Below, in pieces: positions 1 to 11,900 of a stretch of 64,000 nucleotides of DNA. The position numbers and the translations under genes were made by a program. Source of the DNA: Saturnia japonica (taxonomy: Eukaryota; Arthropoda; Insecta; Lepidoptera; Saturniidae). Each line of letters opens with the position of its first letter. Within the stretch, counting starts at the first letter, position 1. The stretch is taken from the NCBI GenBank assembly GCA_033032175.1, contig CM065318.1, forward strand, positions 2,046,001 through 2,110,000. The letters are read 5' to 3'. The notes below the pieces were generated by a model. It saw only the letters and a program-made list of their open reading frames with translations. It did not search any database and had not been told where the DNA came from.

Positions 1-137
1 CGAGTATATTTTTAGGTCCCATGTAATAGGGGGCGAGCCTATTGCCATTAATCGGGCACGAAGCCAAACTCCGAGCTGCTACTGAGAATTTCATAGGAAA
101 AACCCAATAACACTTTGCTCGACCTGGGAAGGTTCAA
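1..137 (-). repeat. tRNA-derived SINE, body only (truncated)
   Basis: The reverse complement matches the body of the SINE at 28983-29235, from the segment just after the B box (gtcgagcaaag) through the stretch reading gcagctcggagtttggc to the segment ctcgccccctatta. The pol III promoter head is missing, and the other end runs off the window edge. It lies in the last visible intron of the thiolase gene. The call rests on similarity between copies within this window. Confidence 0.75.
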
Positions 138-444
138 AAGCATATATTCTTGTTCGTCTGTATTAATTAAAATTTCTAATGCTGACATTGCATGACATAC
201 ACTTTCAAAATTGACACAATTGAATACTATTATGGGACATTTTCGTGTTCTGACCTGCACCAATCTGCCATTTTCTCAAATCTGTGAGTACAGAAATATA
301 ACGTGGGAAATCCCTGGGTTATATGAAGGAATACTCGTGTTATACGAGGGATTGAAATCGCGTAATTTGAGAATGCGTTATAAGAGTACCGTGTTGTATT
401 GGTTACTTTAGAAACGAGATGCGTTGAAACTGAAAAATAAATAC

Positions 445-2059
445 CTAAGTTCGTGAGCTAAATGAGCGGTGATCCTTGCTCCCGAAGCTCCAACTGGATG
501 GCCCATTGCTATAGCACCACCGTTGACATTAAGCTTGCTCTGGTCTACACCAAGTTCTTTAATACAAGCTAAAGTTTGTGATGCGAAAGCTTCGTTTATC
601 TGCAAAAATTATACCCACTTTATGATAAAAATTTATTTTCAGTGATTCCATCCACACTTTGGGAGGGTAACAGATAAATGTTAATTTTTATACCATCAAT
701 TTTATTGTAATATATTATTGCAGTGCAATCCTGTAGCATAATATTAGTTTCTTACATATTAAATTGGCGTTTTATTGAACTGGCCTCTCTGATCTCAAAT
801 ATCATGCGTTTGTTTAGGAATTCTAATTTAGGCTTGTGTATTTGTATTTCGAATGTAATAAATCATTTGTTTTCGCACCATTTGATTTTTCTTTGACATC
901 GTTCTTTTCACAAAATGGCAAACTTAAAATATCCCGTTATTTACGAATATGAATTCCAACGTGGCCACAGTGCTGCAAAAACAGCTCTAGGGGTTAATGA
1001 TATTATAAGGACGATAGTGTAAAAGAAAGCATGGTACGTTTTTGGTTCCAACGTCTTCGTTCTGGAAATTTTGACCAACAAAACAAACACCGTGGACGGC
1101 TGGAAACCCTAGTTGATAATGAAGAATTAAAGGTGATCGTGAAAGAGGATCCAACGCATTTCATGTCAGAGTTAGCGGCAAGCTACGGAGTGGGTAGTAA
1201 AACAATTCACTTAAAAAAAAATAGGAAAAGTGAAAAAGCTCGAGAAATGGGTACCGCATGAATTGACTGAAGCACACCAAAAAACACGCATTGAATGCTG
1301 CGTTACATTACTCAACCGTCACAATGACGAGGGGATTTTGAATTGTATTATTACTTGTGATGAAATATGGATTCTTTGCGAAAATCGGAAATGCTCATTA
1401 CAGTGGTTGAACCCAAGAGACCCGGCCAAATCCTGTCCCAAACGAAAGTTGACTCAGAAAGGTACTGGTGAGTGTTTGGTGGGCCAGTGCTGGTATCATA
1501 CATTAGAGCTTCCTAAGATCTGGCTAAATGATAACGGCAGATCTGTATTGTCAACAATAGCAAACCATGATGGAAACAATAGCCATTAAACAACCGAGAC
1601 TTGACAATCTCTCTATCCCATTGCTGCTTCAGGGCATCGCTAGACCCCATACTTCACGACAGACGATCGCTAAATTAGAGGAACTGCGGTTGGAATGTCT
1701 CCGACACACACCATACTCCCAGGATCTGACTCCAACAGATTATCACTTTTTTTCAGAATTTAGACAATTTCTTGCAAGGAAAAATATCCAATTCCGATGA
1801 GGCTGTCCAAACCGCCTTCAAATATTTTATAGATTTTCGCTGCTACAATTTTTGAAGTGAATCTTCTTTTGGGAGGGAGTGAATTGGACTTCATGAAACC
1901 AAAAAAATATGTAACGAAAAAGAGATAGCTATAAATGTATATATAGGTTTTAGGCTGTGAGAGAATGAGATAAAATGCGTTCCTATATATTTTCCCTATC
2001 CTTCGTCTATTCTTAATGTACTCGAATTATATACCTGGAGAGGGAGAGAGAGAGAGGGG

Positions 2060-2101
<42 letters not shown>

Positions 2102-5100
2102 TCACTTCTACCCTGTTTGCACCCAAACTCAATTTTTTTTTGAGCAATTGAATAAAGAGACTATCTATAAAACGGCGAAAGTGCATAGATAATAATGGTA
2201 CATACTTCGATTTATAAAATGTATAATTTCATAATATTATTTCGTTTTTTTTTTTCATTTAAAACGCTAATTTTATATGCAATGACCTAAAGCTATCAAA
2301 ATGTTGATTATTAAAAAAAAAAGTTGCAAATTAATAACTACTGCAACTAAATATATTATTATGAACTGGTAATCATCAATGATAAATTATCATAATCATA
2401 AATAATATGAAATGGATTGTACACTTTACATGAGAATTGGAGAGCGCTTGTCCTAAAAATTGTATTTTATTATTGCTCTAGTTTTTAATCAACCTTACCT
2501 CAATTAAGTCTATATCGTTAAGTTTGAAACCAGTTACAGATAATAGATTCTGTATAGCTGGTACTGGACCGATACCCATAATGCTAGGATCAACACCAAC
2601 GAAAGACCACCCTAGAAGTCGGACTAGGGGCGTAAGTTTGTGTTGCTTAACTGCTTCTTCGCTTGCTAAGATCACTGCGCCGGCACCATCATTGACACCC
2701 TGTAATATTTTATTTTTAAATTTATTTACTTAAATCCTCTCTAATCCTCTAAGCTATTTTTTAATAAGTAGTATAAGTGACTTCTTATACTTGAGTGTGC
2801 AACTAAAGCTATGATAGAATATAATATATTGTATTACAACTTTACAACTGAAATAAGGTATTAAAGAAAAAAATTGCATAAACAAGTTTCAGGACATAAG
2901 ATTTCGCAAAAATTGTTTGGAAGATACTTTCACCGTATTATCAATTTATCCTGTACAGAGTTATAAAAAAAGAGAACAAACAACTTGTACTGGTATATTA
3001 CATTTTAAAACTAGCCAAGAAGATAAACATAAGCAATATGCAAAGTAATTTACGGATATTTACATTATATATACAAGACCGTTGTTTCTAGATGTTGTCT
3101 ATTATAGTTTTTGGTCTGTAAATGCGTAAACTATGCCGAATTTTGTTTTTATTGTACGGAAAATCGTACATGGATCTAAATAGAATTTTCATTGCACTTT
3201 GACTACATCATTAAATTATTTTAGATTAATTTATAATAAAATACTTACAGAAGAATTGCCAGCAGTACCAACACCTCCCTTTCTGAATAATGTTGGTAGT
3301 TTGTTTAGCATCTCAGCCGTCGTCTCAGGTCTGGGGTGTTCGTCTTTATCTACCACTACTTCTTGTCTCTTAACTTTTACAGTAACCGGAGCTAGTTCTG
3401 CTTTGAAAACTCCGGTATCATGAGCTATATGTACAAATAAAATGAATTTAATACTTATATTTGAGCACTATCAGACGTCTGCAAGTTCATTACCATGAAA
3501 AATATTTACTATTATTGCATAGTTCTAATAGAAAAGCGTAACGATATGTAATATCGACTTTTCTTCAAGTTTAGTCCTACAATAACATGAAAAGTACATT
3601 AAAAATTGCTTTTTTGACGTGACAACGTCTTATAAATTGGTTTGCCGGGTGACACTTCAAGAAACTGCGTTACGCTCCGCTCACGTTATGCGCTCACAAT
3701 GAGAGCGAGTGAGAGGCACGCGTCCCTTCCACTCGGGCATGGTTAGCCCGCCTAAGAGCGAGAGAGACAGACATAAAGTCATTGTCACGTAAAACTTTCG
3801 CCCGTATACCGACTTTACAGGCAACCAATTTTTTTTCTCTAATTCAAAATTTGCAATTCTATTATTTGGTTTAAGCTTTGCTGAGGTTTATATTTCTTCT
3901 GCACATCCATAAAATGCGTGCAAATTATTTCTATGACTTTGTGTCAGTTATAATTATCTATGAAACTAAATATAATTTAGATAATTTACCAATTTTCCAT
4001 CTTTGTTGTGACTGCAATGAAAACTCATCAACCTTTCCCCGCTTCAGTTCATACTTTTCAGCCAAATTCTCTGCCGTCTGCGGCATCGTGAAATTGCAAT
4101 ATGTATCCAAAGACCCAGCAGTTAGTGAGTCCTCAAATGGTATGTTTACTCCCAGTGGGACACCAAACCTTGCGTTTCTTACCACAAACGGCACAGCAGA
4201 CATATTTTCTGTTCCTCCAGCGAGCGATATTTGGGCTGTGCCTGTCATTATATCCTGTAATCATGATATTTTTGTAAGAAAATCAATAGCACGAATGTGT
4301 TTATAAATTTTTAAACATGGAACGTGGAATCAACACGATATTATTAATTCAGCCTTGACCCACAAAATATTTTGGACACTTTTTCTTTCTCCTGACCTCT
4401 TTGTACATGGGGTCAGTGCCATTTACGTCTTTGTACTAAATCTTCGTTTGACAGTCCGAGACGCTTCATATCCCTCTGGACATTCGTCATTCAAATAGTC
4501 TGCAGCCTCGTAATTTAAAGTATATTTTTCTATGTCTTTTCAATGGCATACATCGATATAACTGGATTTAAAATACCGAATAAGGTTGAAGGCGATTTTT
4601 GCAGTGAGGTTGTGTTCAGCAATGGGCTAAAAACTATTGGCAATACTATATCACTAAAGCATTAGCAGAGCGAGTGTTACATAGGTATAACCGTTATCAT
4701 AATACTTGATCTAGATGGTACAGGACAGAAGAAAGAATTATCCAAGAAAAAAAATGATGTCATGAGCTAGTAAAATGAAGGACTACAATTATTTTTACTT
4801 GAGCACTGTTGACGACTGCCTGGAAACCAGAGCCACAAAGTCTGTTCACCCCGAGAGCAGGTCTCTCTTGCGGTATTCCTGCTTTCAAAGCAGCATGGCG
4901 AGGAGATAATCCACCATCTGATGTTCCACTAATCTGAAATGAATAAATAGATTTATTTATTTTAGTATAACATACATAATGATAGATTACCAAAGCAGAT
5001 TCTGTAGCGAAATAATAAAAATTTGAAAAGCGTAAATAGAACTTACAAAATATGGAATTATGTATGTGGCCAGTAGCTTAAGTTATTTGAGAACTAGTTT

Positions 5101-5465
5101 GAAATTCTTTTTGTTCCAGTACCCGTTGCCAAGAGTACCCTTCTGACTGGAACATGGAGATCAAGTTCTACTTACACACTTTGACGCAAAAAAAGCCAAA
5201 GCGGTCTTTTAGCTGAACCTTAAGATCTATTAATAATATAATTATTTTTAAATGTTCAAAAACTTGCATTCTTCATGGCTACTGTATTTTCGACTTACTG
5301 AGTAGACTTGTCCTACGTTGGTAGTGTCGATTAGAGACGGCGTGACGTTGCCAGCTTTAAACGCATCTTTAGCAGCGACGGCAAGCAGGTCGGACGGATG
5401 GATGTCTTTTAACATACCACCCATTTTTCCGAAAGGCGTACGTTTCGCTGCCACTATAAAGATCC
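445..5465 (-). CDS. ACAA2: 3-ketoacyl-CoA thiolase, mitochondrial type (split gene, partial)
   Basis: Six exons on the minus strand join in frame: 5465-5299, 4933-4799, 4254-3990, 3424-3249, 2699-2499 and 599-445. All have AG acceptors and GT donors. In order they encode the thiolase start (VAAKRTPFG), the acyl-accepting cysteine in NRLCGSGFQ, the loop LAGGTENMS, the linker with QSQQRW, the NDGAGA segment, then NEAFA and GHPVGASG with the catalytic histidine. Enzymes of this family cleave 3-ketoacyl-CoA to acetyl-CoA in fatty-acid beta-oxidation. The length and motifs fit the mitochondrial ACAA2 group better than the peroxisomal one, which is an inference. The first visible exon begins in codon phase 2, so a short first coding exon lies upstream and was not located. 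The last exon, which should hold the CxGGGxG cysteine, lies beyond position 1. No stop or frameshift was seen, so the gene looks functional. Confidence 0.93.
747..1900 (+). mobile_element. mariner relic (cecropia-like), degenerate
   Basis: A decayed mariner transposase reads on the plus strand in three frames. The segments are [12 protein letters not shown] near 1040, [14 protein letters not shown] near 1248, [10 protein letters not shown] near 1350 (first catalytic Asp region), [13 protein letters not shown] near 1640 and [16 protein letters not shown] near 1725 (third Asp). The left end resembles the inverted terminal repeat of the copy at 46229-47262 (attggcgttttattgaac) and follows a TA at 745-746. 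No matching right terminal repeat is clear, so the right border is approximate. Frameshifts and stops make it inactive. It sits in the thiolase intron between the exons at 599 and 2499, in the opposite orientation to the gene. Confidence 0.85.
2041..2097. repeat. (GA)n microsatellite
   Basis: An almost pure GA run of about 57 nt, interrupted by a short G run near 2056-2062. It lies in the thiolase intron. The remainder of this intron (1901-2498) is AT-rich and shows nothing else. Confidence 0.95.
3607..3835. repeat. GC-richer block in a thiolase intron, probable dispersed repeat
   Basis: The block contrasts with its AT-rich flanks and contains tgacgtgacaacgtcttata at one end and a run of tgagagcgag-like purines in the middle. 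No reading frame or clear terminal repeats are visible. It looks like an inserted repeat rather than part of the gene, but there is no second copy in this window to prove it. Confidence 0.3.
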
Positions 5466-6196
5466 CTGAAATCAAGTATAGTATTTGATACGTCTACTTT
5501 TTTTTGAAGATGACAAACAAGTGTTCGGCTACCGTTGCCTATGGACGCTGTTAATGCCATAGGTATCACCAGCGCCTTACCGACCTTGAATCCTCCAGCC
5601 CCAAAGGTCTCTGGGAAACTTACTTACTGCAGGAACACAACACTAGATTATTTGACTGCGGTCTTCTGTAGGATTGAATTATTCCACCAGTATTTAACTG
5701 CCTCTTTAGCCTAGTGGTCGTTAGCGCGACTACTATGATCGAGGTCCTGGGTTCGATTCCCGCCCCCTATTTACATGAGACCTAAAAAAACATACACGGC
5801 GAACTCTGGGTGGTGTACATTAGTAAATCTCTGCCTAACCCTTCGGGGATACAGGCGTATATATTAATAAATAAAAATCTCCAAAGAAATTTCTAATAAC
5901 TTGTCTTAATTAAAGTGATACTGATCTCTTATAACACATGAAGAATATAAAATAAATAAGTTCGTAAGATCCGTTCAGAACAACGCTTCATATCGCCTTT
6001 ATACCTATTCATATGCCTATGTGCTTACTTTAAAGTCTTGAAGCAAGTCGGTAAACAAAACAGTTCATTGGCAATTTATGTAAATACTCACACTTAGCAA
6101 TACTTTGTTATTGTAAACGTACCATTTACAATACATAATACATTCAACATGAGTAAACATCTTACTATGACTACTCTAAGTGCCCTATTAATATAT
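5466..6196. other. Region upstream of the visible thiolase exons
   Basis: This stretch should hold the promoter and first exon of the thiolase if they lie close by, but no convincing short coding exon ending at a GT donor could be picked out. It contains the SINE at 5701-5873. Nothing else is recognisable. Confidence 0.4.
5701..5873 (+). repeat. tRNA-derived SINE
   Basis: The head resembles a tRNA gene. It has an A-box-like tagcctagtggtcg at 5707-5720 and a B box ggttcgattcc at 5750-5760. The body and tail follow (tctgcctaacccttcgggga), ending in short ATAAATAA-type repeats. It is shorter than the copy at 28983-29235 because an internal body segment after the B box is missing. The tRNA-like head drives pol III transcription in this class; it is not a functional tRNA. 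Confidence 0.85.
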
Positions 6197-6198
6197 TA

Positions 6199-7479
6199 GG
6201 TCTTTACCTATGTAATTGCCGTTTTGTATGAAAAGATTTAAACGAATTTTTTTCATGTATTTTTTATTTGTATTAATCGAAGTAATCACCAATGCAATCA
6301 ATGCATCTTTGCCAGCGCAGTGGCAGTTTATTGATGCCCTTCTTAAAGAAATCAGCTGGACGGGAGGCAACAAATTCTTCAAAGGCATTTTGTACTGCCT
6401 CTCGGGTATTGATTTTTTTTCCTCGCCAAGGAGTTATCCAAATTCTGGAAAAAGTAGTAGCCTGTAGGCGCAAGGTCTGGTGAGTAGGGCGGATGACGGA
6501 GAACTTCCAACCCCAGTTCTTGCAACTTGGAGACCGTCTGCTGTGCAGTATGAGGTCGCGCGTTGTCGTGCAGGAGCAGCGGAGACGAGCGATTGACCAA
6601 TGCTGGTTGGAGATGTGCCAGCTTCTCCATCATTGTGTTCAGTTCTTCACAGTACACATCTGCAGTAACGCTCACCTCGTTTGGTAAGAAGCTGTGATGA
6701 ATCACACAGGCGCGAGACCACCAAACAGTGACCATCACTTTTCTAGGGGTTAGTTTTCGTTTAGGGCATTGTTTAGGTGCTGAACCAGGATCCAACCAAC
6801 TTGCTGAGCGGTTGCGGTTATCAAACAGAATCCATTTTCATCGCAGGTAACAATGCGGTTCAAAATTCTTTCATTTGTGTGTCTGTTGAGCAGTGCAAGG
6901 CACGTCTCGACGCGTGCTTCGCGCTAGCGATCATTGAGTTCGTGGGGAACCCATTTGTTAAGATTTTTTACCTTGCCAATTTGACGCAAATGGACCAATA
7001 TTGTTTTGACGCTAACGTCGAAAGCTGCTGCTAATTCAGCCGTAGATTGTGTATCATCAGCTTCCACAATCGCCTTTAATTCGTCATTGTCGACCAAAGT
7101 CTTCGGACGACCGAGAGGTTCATTTTTCAGGTCTAAATTCCCAGAACGAAAGCGAGCAAACGAATAACAGGTGGTGCGTTGGTTTGTAGTGTTAGCTTCG
7201 TAAACGTCGTTGATGTTGCGTGCCGCTTGTGCCACGTTGCTGCCACGACAGTACTCATATTCCATAATTACTTGAATTTTTAACGTATCCATGATGACAA
7301 AGAAGATTGAAATACGATGAAAATGTAACACTAATCAATAAACAAATGACTACTTTTGGAAAAAGAATTCCATGTTTTTAAAATAAAATTAATTTGAAAT
7401 TAGAATTCTTAGCCAAACAAAAATTATTTTGATTTGAAATAGCCAGTACTGCAGAACGGCAATTTCATAGGTAAAGACC
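6199..7479 (-). mobile_element. mariner element, full length with TA target duplication
   Basis: Inverted terminal repeats of about 28 bp (ggtctttacctatg at the left, the complement catag-gtaaagacc at the right) bound a 1281-bp element. TA dinucleotides at 6197-6198 and 7480-7481 are the expected target duplication. The transposase inside reads on the minus strand and is broken. The family is DD34D mariner. The linker WVPHEL and the overall motif spacing point to the cecropia group. Confidence 0.95.
6273..7331 (-). pseudogene. mariner transposase, frameshifted
   Basis: The N-terminal half (7331-6924) carries the paired helix-turn-helix DNA-binding region and the linker VPHELNDR. A second frame (6795-6379) carries the middle and catalytic part: VMVTVWWS, LHDNARPHTAQQ with the second Asp, and the segment YSPDLAPTGYYFF where the third catalytic Asp of the DD34D triad is replaced by Gly. 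The third frame (6473-6273) holds the C-terminus ending GDYFD. At least two frameshifts, one at a T run near 6410-6420, and the lost Asp make it inactive. The sister copy at 55366-56189 keeps a longer open N-terminal frame. Confidence 0.92.
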
Positions 7480-7481
7480 TA

Positions 7482-8022
7482 TTATCATTATATTAATACC
7501 TACTTTCTACCCTTTTTTAAGCGTATTGCGTGCACGGAAGACTGTGAGATTTGGCATGGTTAAAGTTTATATGGAGAAGGAGTGCAGAAAGCTAAAATTT
7601 ATCTATAATATCTGTTACTAATATATTAAATAAAATAAATTAATACTGCGAATCCTAACCCGATCAGCGCCATTGAACTTGACCCCAAAAATATTGGCCA
7701 TTGTCACTCAATGAAAAGTGACAGGAAGTGATATAATATTCATTATTTAGGTTCATACTGCAAATGTCAAACAGAAAATAGTCTATGATTAAAATATACG
7801 TGTTAATTAATTTAGTCCAACTGTCCGCCGCGCAGCGCCGCCAACGCACCCGTGTGTACCATATCGTTACCAACTCACCAGCGTGTTTGACGTTAATGGT
7901 TACTGTTCTGCTCCTTGGGGTCATAGCGTAAAGTTATACAGCCCTTAACTTTTCACAATAAATAATAATACGTTTTGAAATGAAAATAACATTGCAACAC
8001 TGACTGGTAGATCTAGAGCATA
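7482..8022. other. AT-rich intergenic stretch, nothing recognised
   Basis: No coding exon, structural RNA or clear repeat was seen between the mariner and the hAT-like remnant. A small open frame on the minus strand (7664-7924) has no recognisable motif. Confidence 0.5.
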
Positions 8023-8043
8023 GATCCCCAAAGTGGTTCATAT

Positions 8044-8238
8044 TGTAAATAAAAAGACTTGGTTGACACCATATTCGTTTTATTCTCTTTCCCTCTTACA
8101 CTAATTACAATATATATAAACTATCTCACTTACACACTTCCTGTCATTCTCTTCATTCGTTTACTCTTTCATACTTGCAAAACTTAAATAAACTATCCTT
8201 TTCTTAAATAAATACGTTCCATTTCTTTGTACCTTACA
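8044..8238 (-). repeat. gypsy 3' LTR
   Basis: A direct repeat of 195 bp with TG...CA ends, the same base for base as 13240-13434 when read by eye. It is the 3' LTR because the element is transcribed on the minus strand. A short purine-rich aaagggca lies against it on the coding strand and could be the polypurine tract. Confidence 0.95.
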
Positions 8239-8388
8239 TGCCCTTTGAAATTGCAATTTTTTTTATATTACCGAATAATAAAAATTTAATTTCACACTAC
8301 ATAACCTTACATGTTCTTCTAATACTAATTGATTTGAGAAAAACTAATAATAATTTATCTTACATTGAACAATTTATCTTTTAACTTG

Positions 8389-8390
<2 letters not shown>

Positions 8391-8442
<52 letters not shown>
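8391..8442. repeat. 52-nt T homopolymer, A run on the coding strand of the gypsy element
   Basis: An uninterrupted run of T lies between the end of the integrase tail and the 3' LTR. Read on the element's coding strand it is a 52-nt A tract. Confidence 0.97.
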
Positions 8443-8445
<3 letters not shown>

Positions 8446-8570
8446 TTTACAATAAGAATGACTACTATATTTCTATATTAGGTACAGTTTTATACTAAAA
8501 AACAACTAAAAATAATTTCTAAGTAACTTATTGAGTTCAAACACAAAAAAAATTATAATATAAATTAAAC

Positions 8571-8948
8571 TCAATATGATATTGGAATTCTTGTTGGTCT
8601 CCCTCTTGTTGTCACATATGGTTTTGTTTCAGATTGTATTTCCCTCTGTACCTCTTTGTAGGCATCATCATAGCTATCATCATAGTTGGTATAAGATACT
8701 GCTGAAATAGAATGTAAATTAGGGGGCTCGTACATGGGCTTCAAGAACTGAACATGTACTATCTTCTTAACTGACGGTTTTTGTACATTTTGTATCTCAT
8801 AACACACTGAACCAATTTTCTTTGTAATTTGGAATGGGCCTTTGTATTTGGGCGTTAATTTTGTATCTGAAGGTTTATCCCATTCATATAACACATAATC
8901 TCCCTCCTCAAACCTCCTCAAATCTGTTTTTATTATATAAGTGTACAT
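8571..8948 (-). pseudogene. gypsy integrase C-terminal tail, out of frame with pol
   Basis: This 125-codon frame holds the integrase C-terminal SH3-like region: GDYVLYEWDKPS, then KLTPKYKGPFQI, then HVQFLKPMYEP. It overlaps the end of the main gag-pol frame but is in another frame. A 10-bp unit (cctcctcaaa on the plus strand) occurs twice in a row at 8903-8912 and 8913-8922, and this duplication creates the shift. The ATG at its start is an accident of the shifted frame, so it is unlikely to be a separate gene. Confidence 0.88.
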
Positions 8949-11900
8949 TTTTTATATTCTGTAATGCTTTTTCTCTGGCTGCTGATAAATTTTCTAGTTG
9001 ATTTTGTCTTTCCATATCATTAATTATTGTTCCAAAATGTATTTCATTAGGTGGAATTCTGGGTTCTAATCCAAACATTAAATAAAATGGTGAATATCCT
9101 GTTGTTTTTTGTTTTGATATGTTAATTGCTAATACTGCCTTTGGTAATAATTTATCCCACTCCTTTGAATTATCCATTGCAAACTTTGTCAACGTTGATA
9201 CTATTGTGGCATTGGCACGTTCCACTAATCCATTGCTTTGGGGTGTATATGGGGTTGTAGGTATATGTTCTATTCCAAATTTAGCAAAAAAATTTTGAGT
9301 TAAGTGACTTGTATAGCAAGGTGCACTATCAGATATATATGTTAATGGTGGCCCATATACATAAATAATATCATTTTCTATCGTTTCTATAACATTATTT
9401 GCAGACAGTGTATATGTTGGTTTTGCAAAAATATATCTTGTAGCATGATCTATGTGAACGAAGATGTACTTGTTACCTGACTGTGTCTCTGGTAATGCAA
9501 CAATATGGTCTGAAGAAATAACTTGCATTGGGGTTTCTGGTATTGGTCGTTCTCCCATTTTTCCATATGCTAATTTTGTACGTCTGTTTGTTTTTGCACA
9601 AATAACACATGCTGCAACATACGCCTTCACATCTTTATTCATAGTTTTCCACCAATACTTGCTTTTGATTTTATGTAATGTAGTGCTGAAATCTAAATGT
9701 CCATTTTCATCATGTGCAATTTTAATAATATTTTCTCTATGACTCTGTGGAATTACAATTTTCTTTTGATTAAATAAATCATTTTTATTTAAGTGTAATA
9801 AAATTCCTTCTGAAAGTTCAAATGACTTTTTTATCTGTTTTAAATGTTGTGTTACTGGTTCTTTAGACAGTTTTTTACATATCTGTTGAATAAATGAATC
9901 TTTGCTTTGTCCTAATTTTAATTTTTCTGTGTTGCTACTCACAACCAACATACAAACTTCATTTAATGGATATCTTGATAAATGATCCGCAATTACATTT
10001 TCCTTGCCAGGTCTATGAACTGGTGTAAACTCAAATGGTGCTAAGTCAACAACATATCTAGCAAATTTTCTATTCATTTTCGCTTTGTCAATGATGTAAG
10101 CTGTTGAATAACTGTCTGTTATCAACGTAAATTTTCTTCCAAGTAAATAAATTCGAAATTTACTTACAATAGCCCAATGTACAGCTGTAACTTCCAATTC
10201 ATTTATATGATACCTTGTTTCTGCATCTTTTAAACATCGGCTGGCATATTCTATAACTTTTCTTTCACCTCCTTGAATTTGTAGTAGACATGCACCCATA
10301 CCCTGGTAACTACTGTCTGTCTCCACTATTGTTTCCGCATCCTGTTGAAAATTTGATAAAACTGGTGCTGTAACAAGTAAGTTTTTTAAAATTTCAAATG
10401 ATTTTTGTTGCTCTTCTGAAAGAATAATTTTTTTCTTTAATGCTTCATGTTTTTGTATTTCATTGTCATCTTTTTTATTTTTCTTCAATGTATCTTGTAA
10501 TGGTTTTGCTATATATGCATAATTTTTAATGTACTTTCTAAATGAACCTGTAAAACCTAAAAATGAGCGTATTTCTGTCAATGTTGTTAAAGTTTTATAC
10601 TGTTCAACAGCTGTTGTTCGTTTTGGATCCATTTTCTCTTGTTTGTAGCCAACTAATTTTCCAAATAAAGGTATTTCATTAGCTATAAATATACATTTTT
10701 CCTTGTTTAGTTTTAAATTTTTTTCTCTAGTTTGTTCAAATACTTTTCTTAATATTTCTATGAATTCTTTAATTGAATTTTTCCCTCCAGTTATATCATC
10801 AAAATATGCCCTTACTCCATCATTATATAGGCATCCATAGGTTGATTTTATGACTTTAGACATTATTGATGGACCTCCGACTAATCCAAACATTACTCTT
10901 GTAAACTCAATGTGATAGTCTTGTGTTACCACAGCAGTTTTAAAAATATCTTCCTCTTTTATACATATGTTGTGATAGGCATGGTAAATATCTAATTTAA
11001 ACTTATATATGAATTGTGAAATTGTTGTAATAATATCATCCATTCTTTCAATGGGTTGTATGTCTAAAATTGTAATAGGATTTATAGTTTTTGAATAATC
11101 AACTACTGGTCTGTATGGTGTTGTCTCATGAAACGGTTGTTGTATTACAAACATTGGTGCTGCATATGGTGAGTTTGAAAATCTACATATTTTTTGTTTT
11201 ATCCATTTTTCTACTGTTTTCTTTAAAAAAATACGTTCTGGTTCTGGTAATCTATATGGTTTACAACTTATTGGTTTATTATGTTTTAAATTAATTTCAA
11301 GTTCAAAATCAGTGAATTTTCCTATATTATTAGAATCATTTTTAAAAATATCATCAAATTCTTCAACTAGTTCCATAACTTTCTTTTCATTTTCTTTTGA
11401 AACTTTACTGAACTCTATACAACATGTTATTAAGTTTTCTTGTTTGCATGTAGATGGAAAATACTCTGTGTGGGTTGGAGTTATAATACATATTTTACCA
11501 TCGGGTTCATGAATTATTCGAGCATACACTGCTAGCTGCCAATCTTTACCTATAATCATTGGCACTGGTAGGTTTTCACAAATAGCTATCTGCGGCATTA
11601 TATAATCTATGTTACCAATCTGTATTCTAGCTGACAACCAACCAATTGGTGTTAATATATTCCCAGCTACCTTATAATGTCCCTTTTGCCATGCATACAC
11701 TTGTGTATCCTCAGATAAATAACTTTTATCAACTATTGTTATGACAGAGCCTGAATCTGGTAATGCTTGTAATGTAATTGACCCATTTAATGTTACAGGT
11801 ATCAATGTTACATTTGGCGTTTCATTTTGAATACAACTTACTTGATTTTTATCAATTTTATGGTTTTTATTACTCATAAAGCTTGTGGATGGTTGACTTT

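Noticed and set aside
2041..2097. GA run as a possible regulatory GAGA site
   Set aside because: It is a simple microsatellite deep in an intron, and nothing else supports regulation.
3878..4306. 142-codon plus-strand open frame
   Set aside because: It covers the antisense of a thiolase exon; the minus strand encodes the family motifs with matching splice sites.
5707..5765. tRNA-like sequence with A and B boxes (also at 28992-29050)
   Set aside because: The same tRNA-like head is followed by a shared SINE body in both places and does not fold as a complete mature tRNA, so it is a SINE promoter and not a tRNA gene.
6216..7034. Plus-strand open frames over the mariner
   Set aside because: They are antisense to the clear minus-strand transposase.
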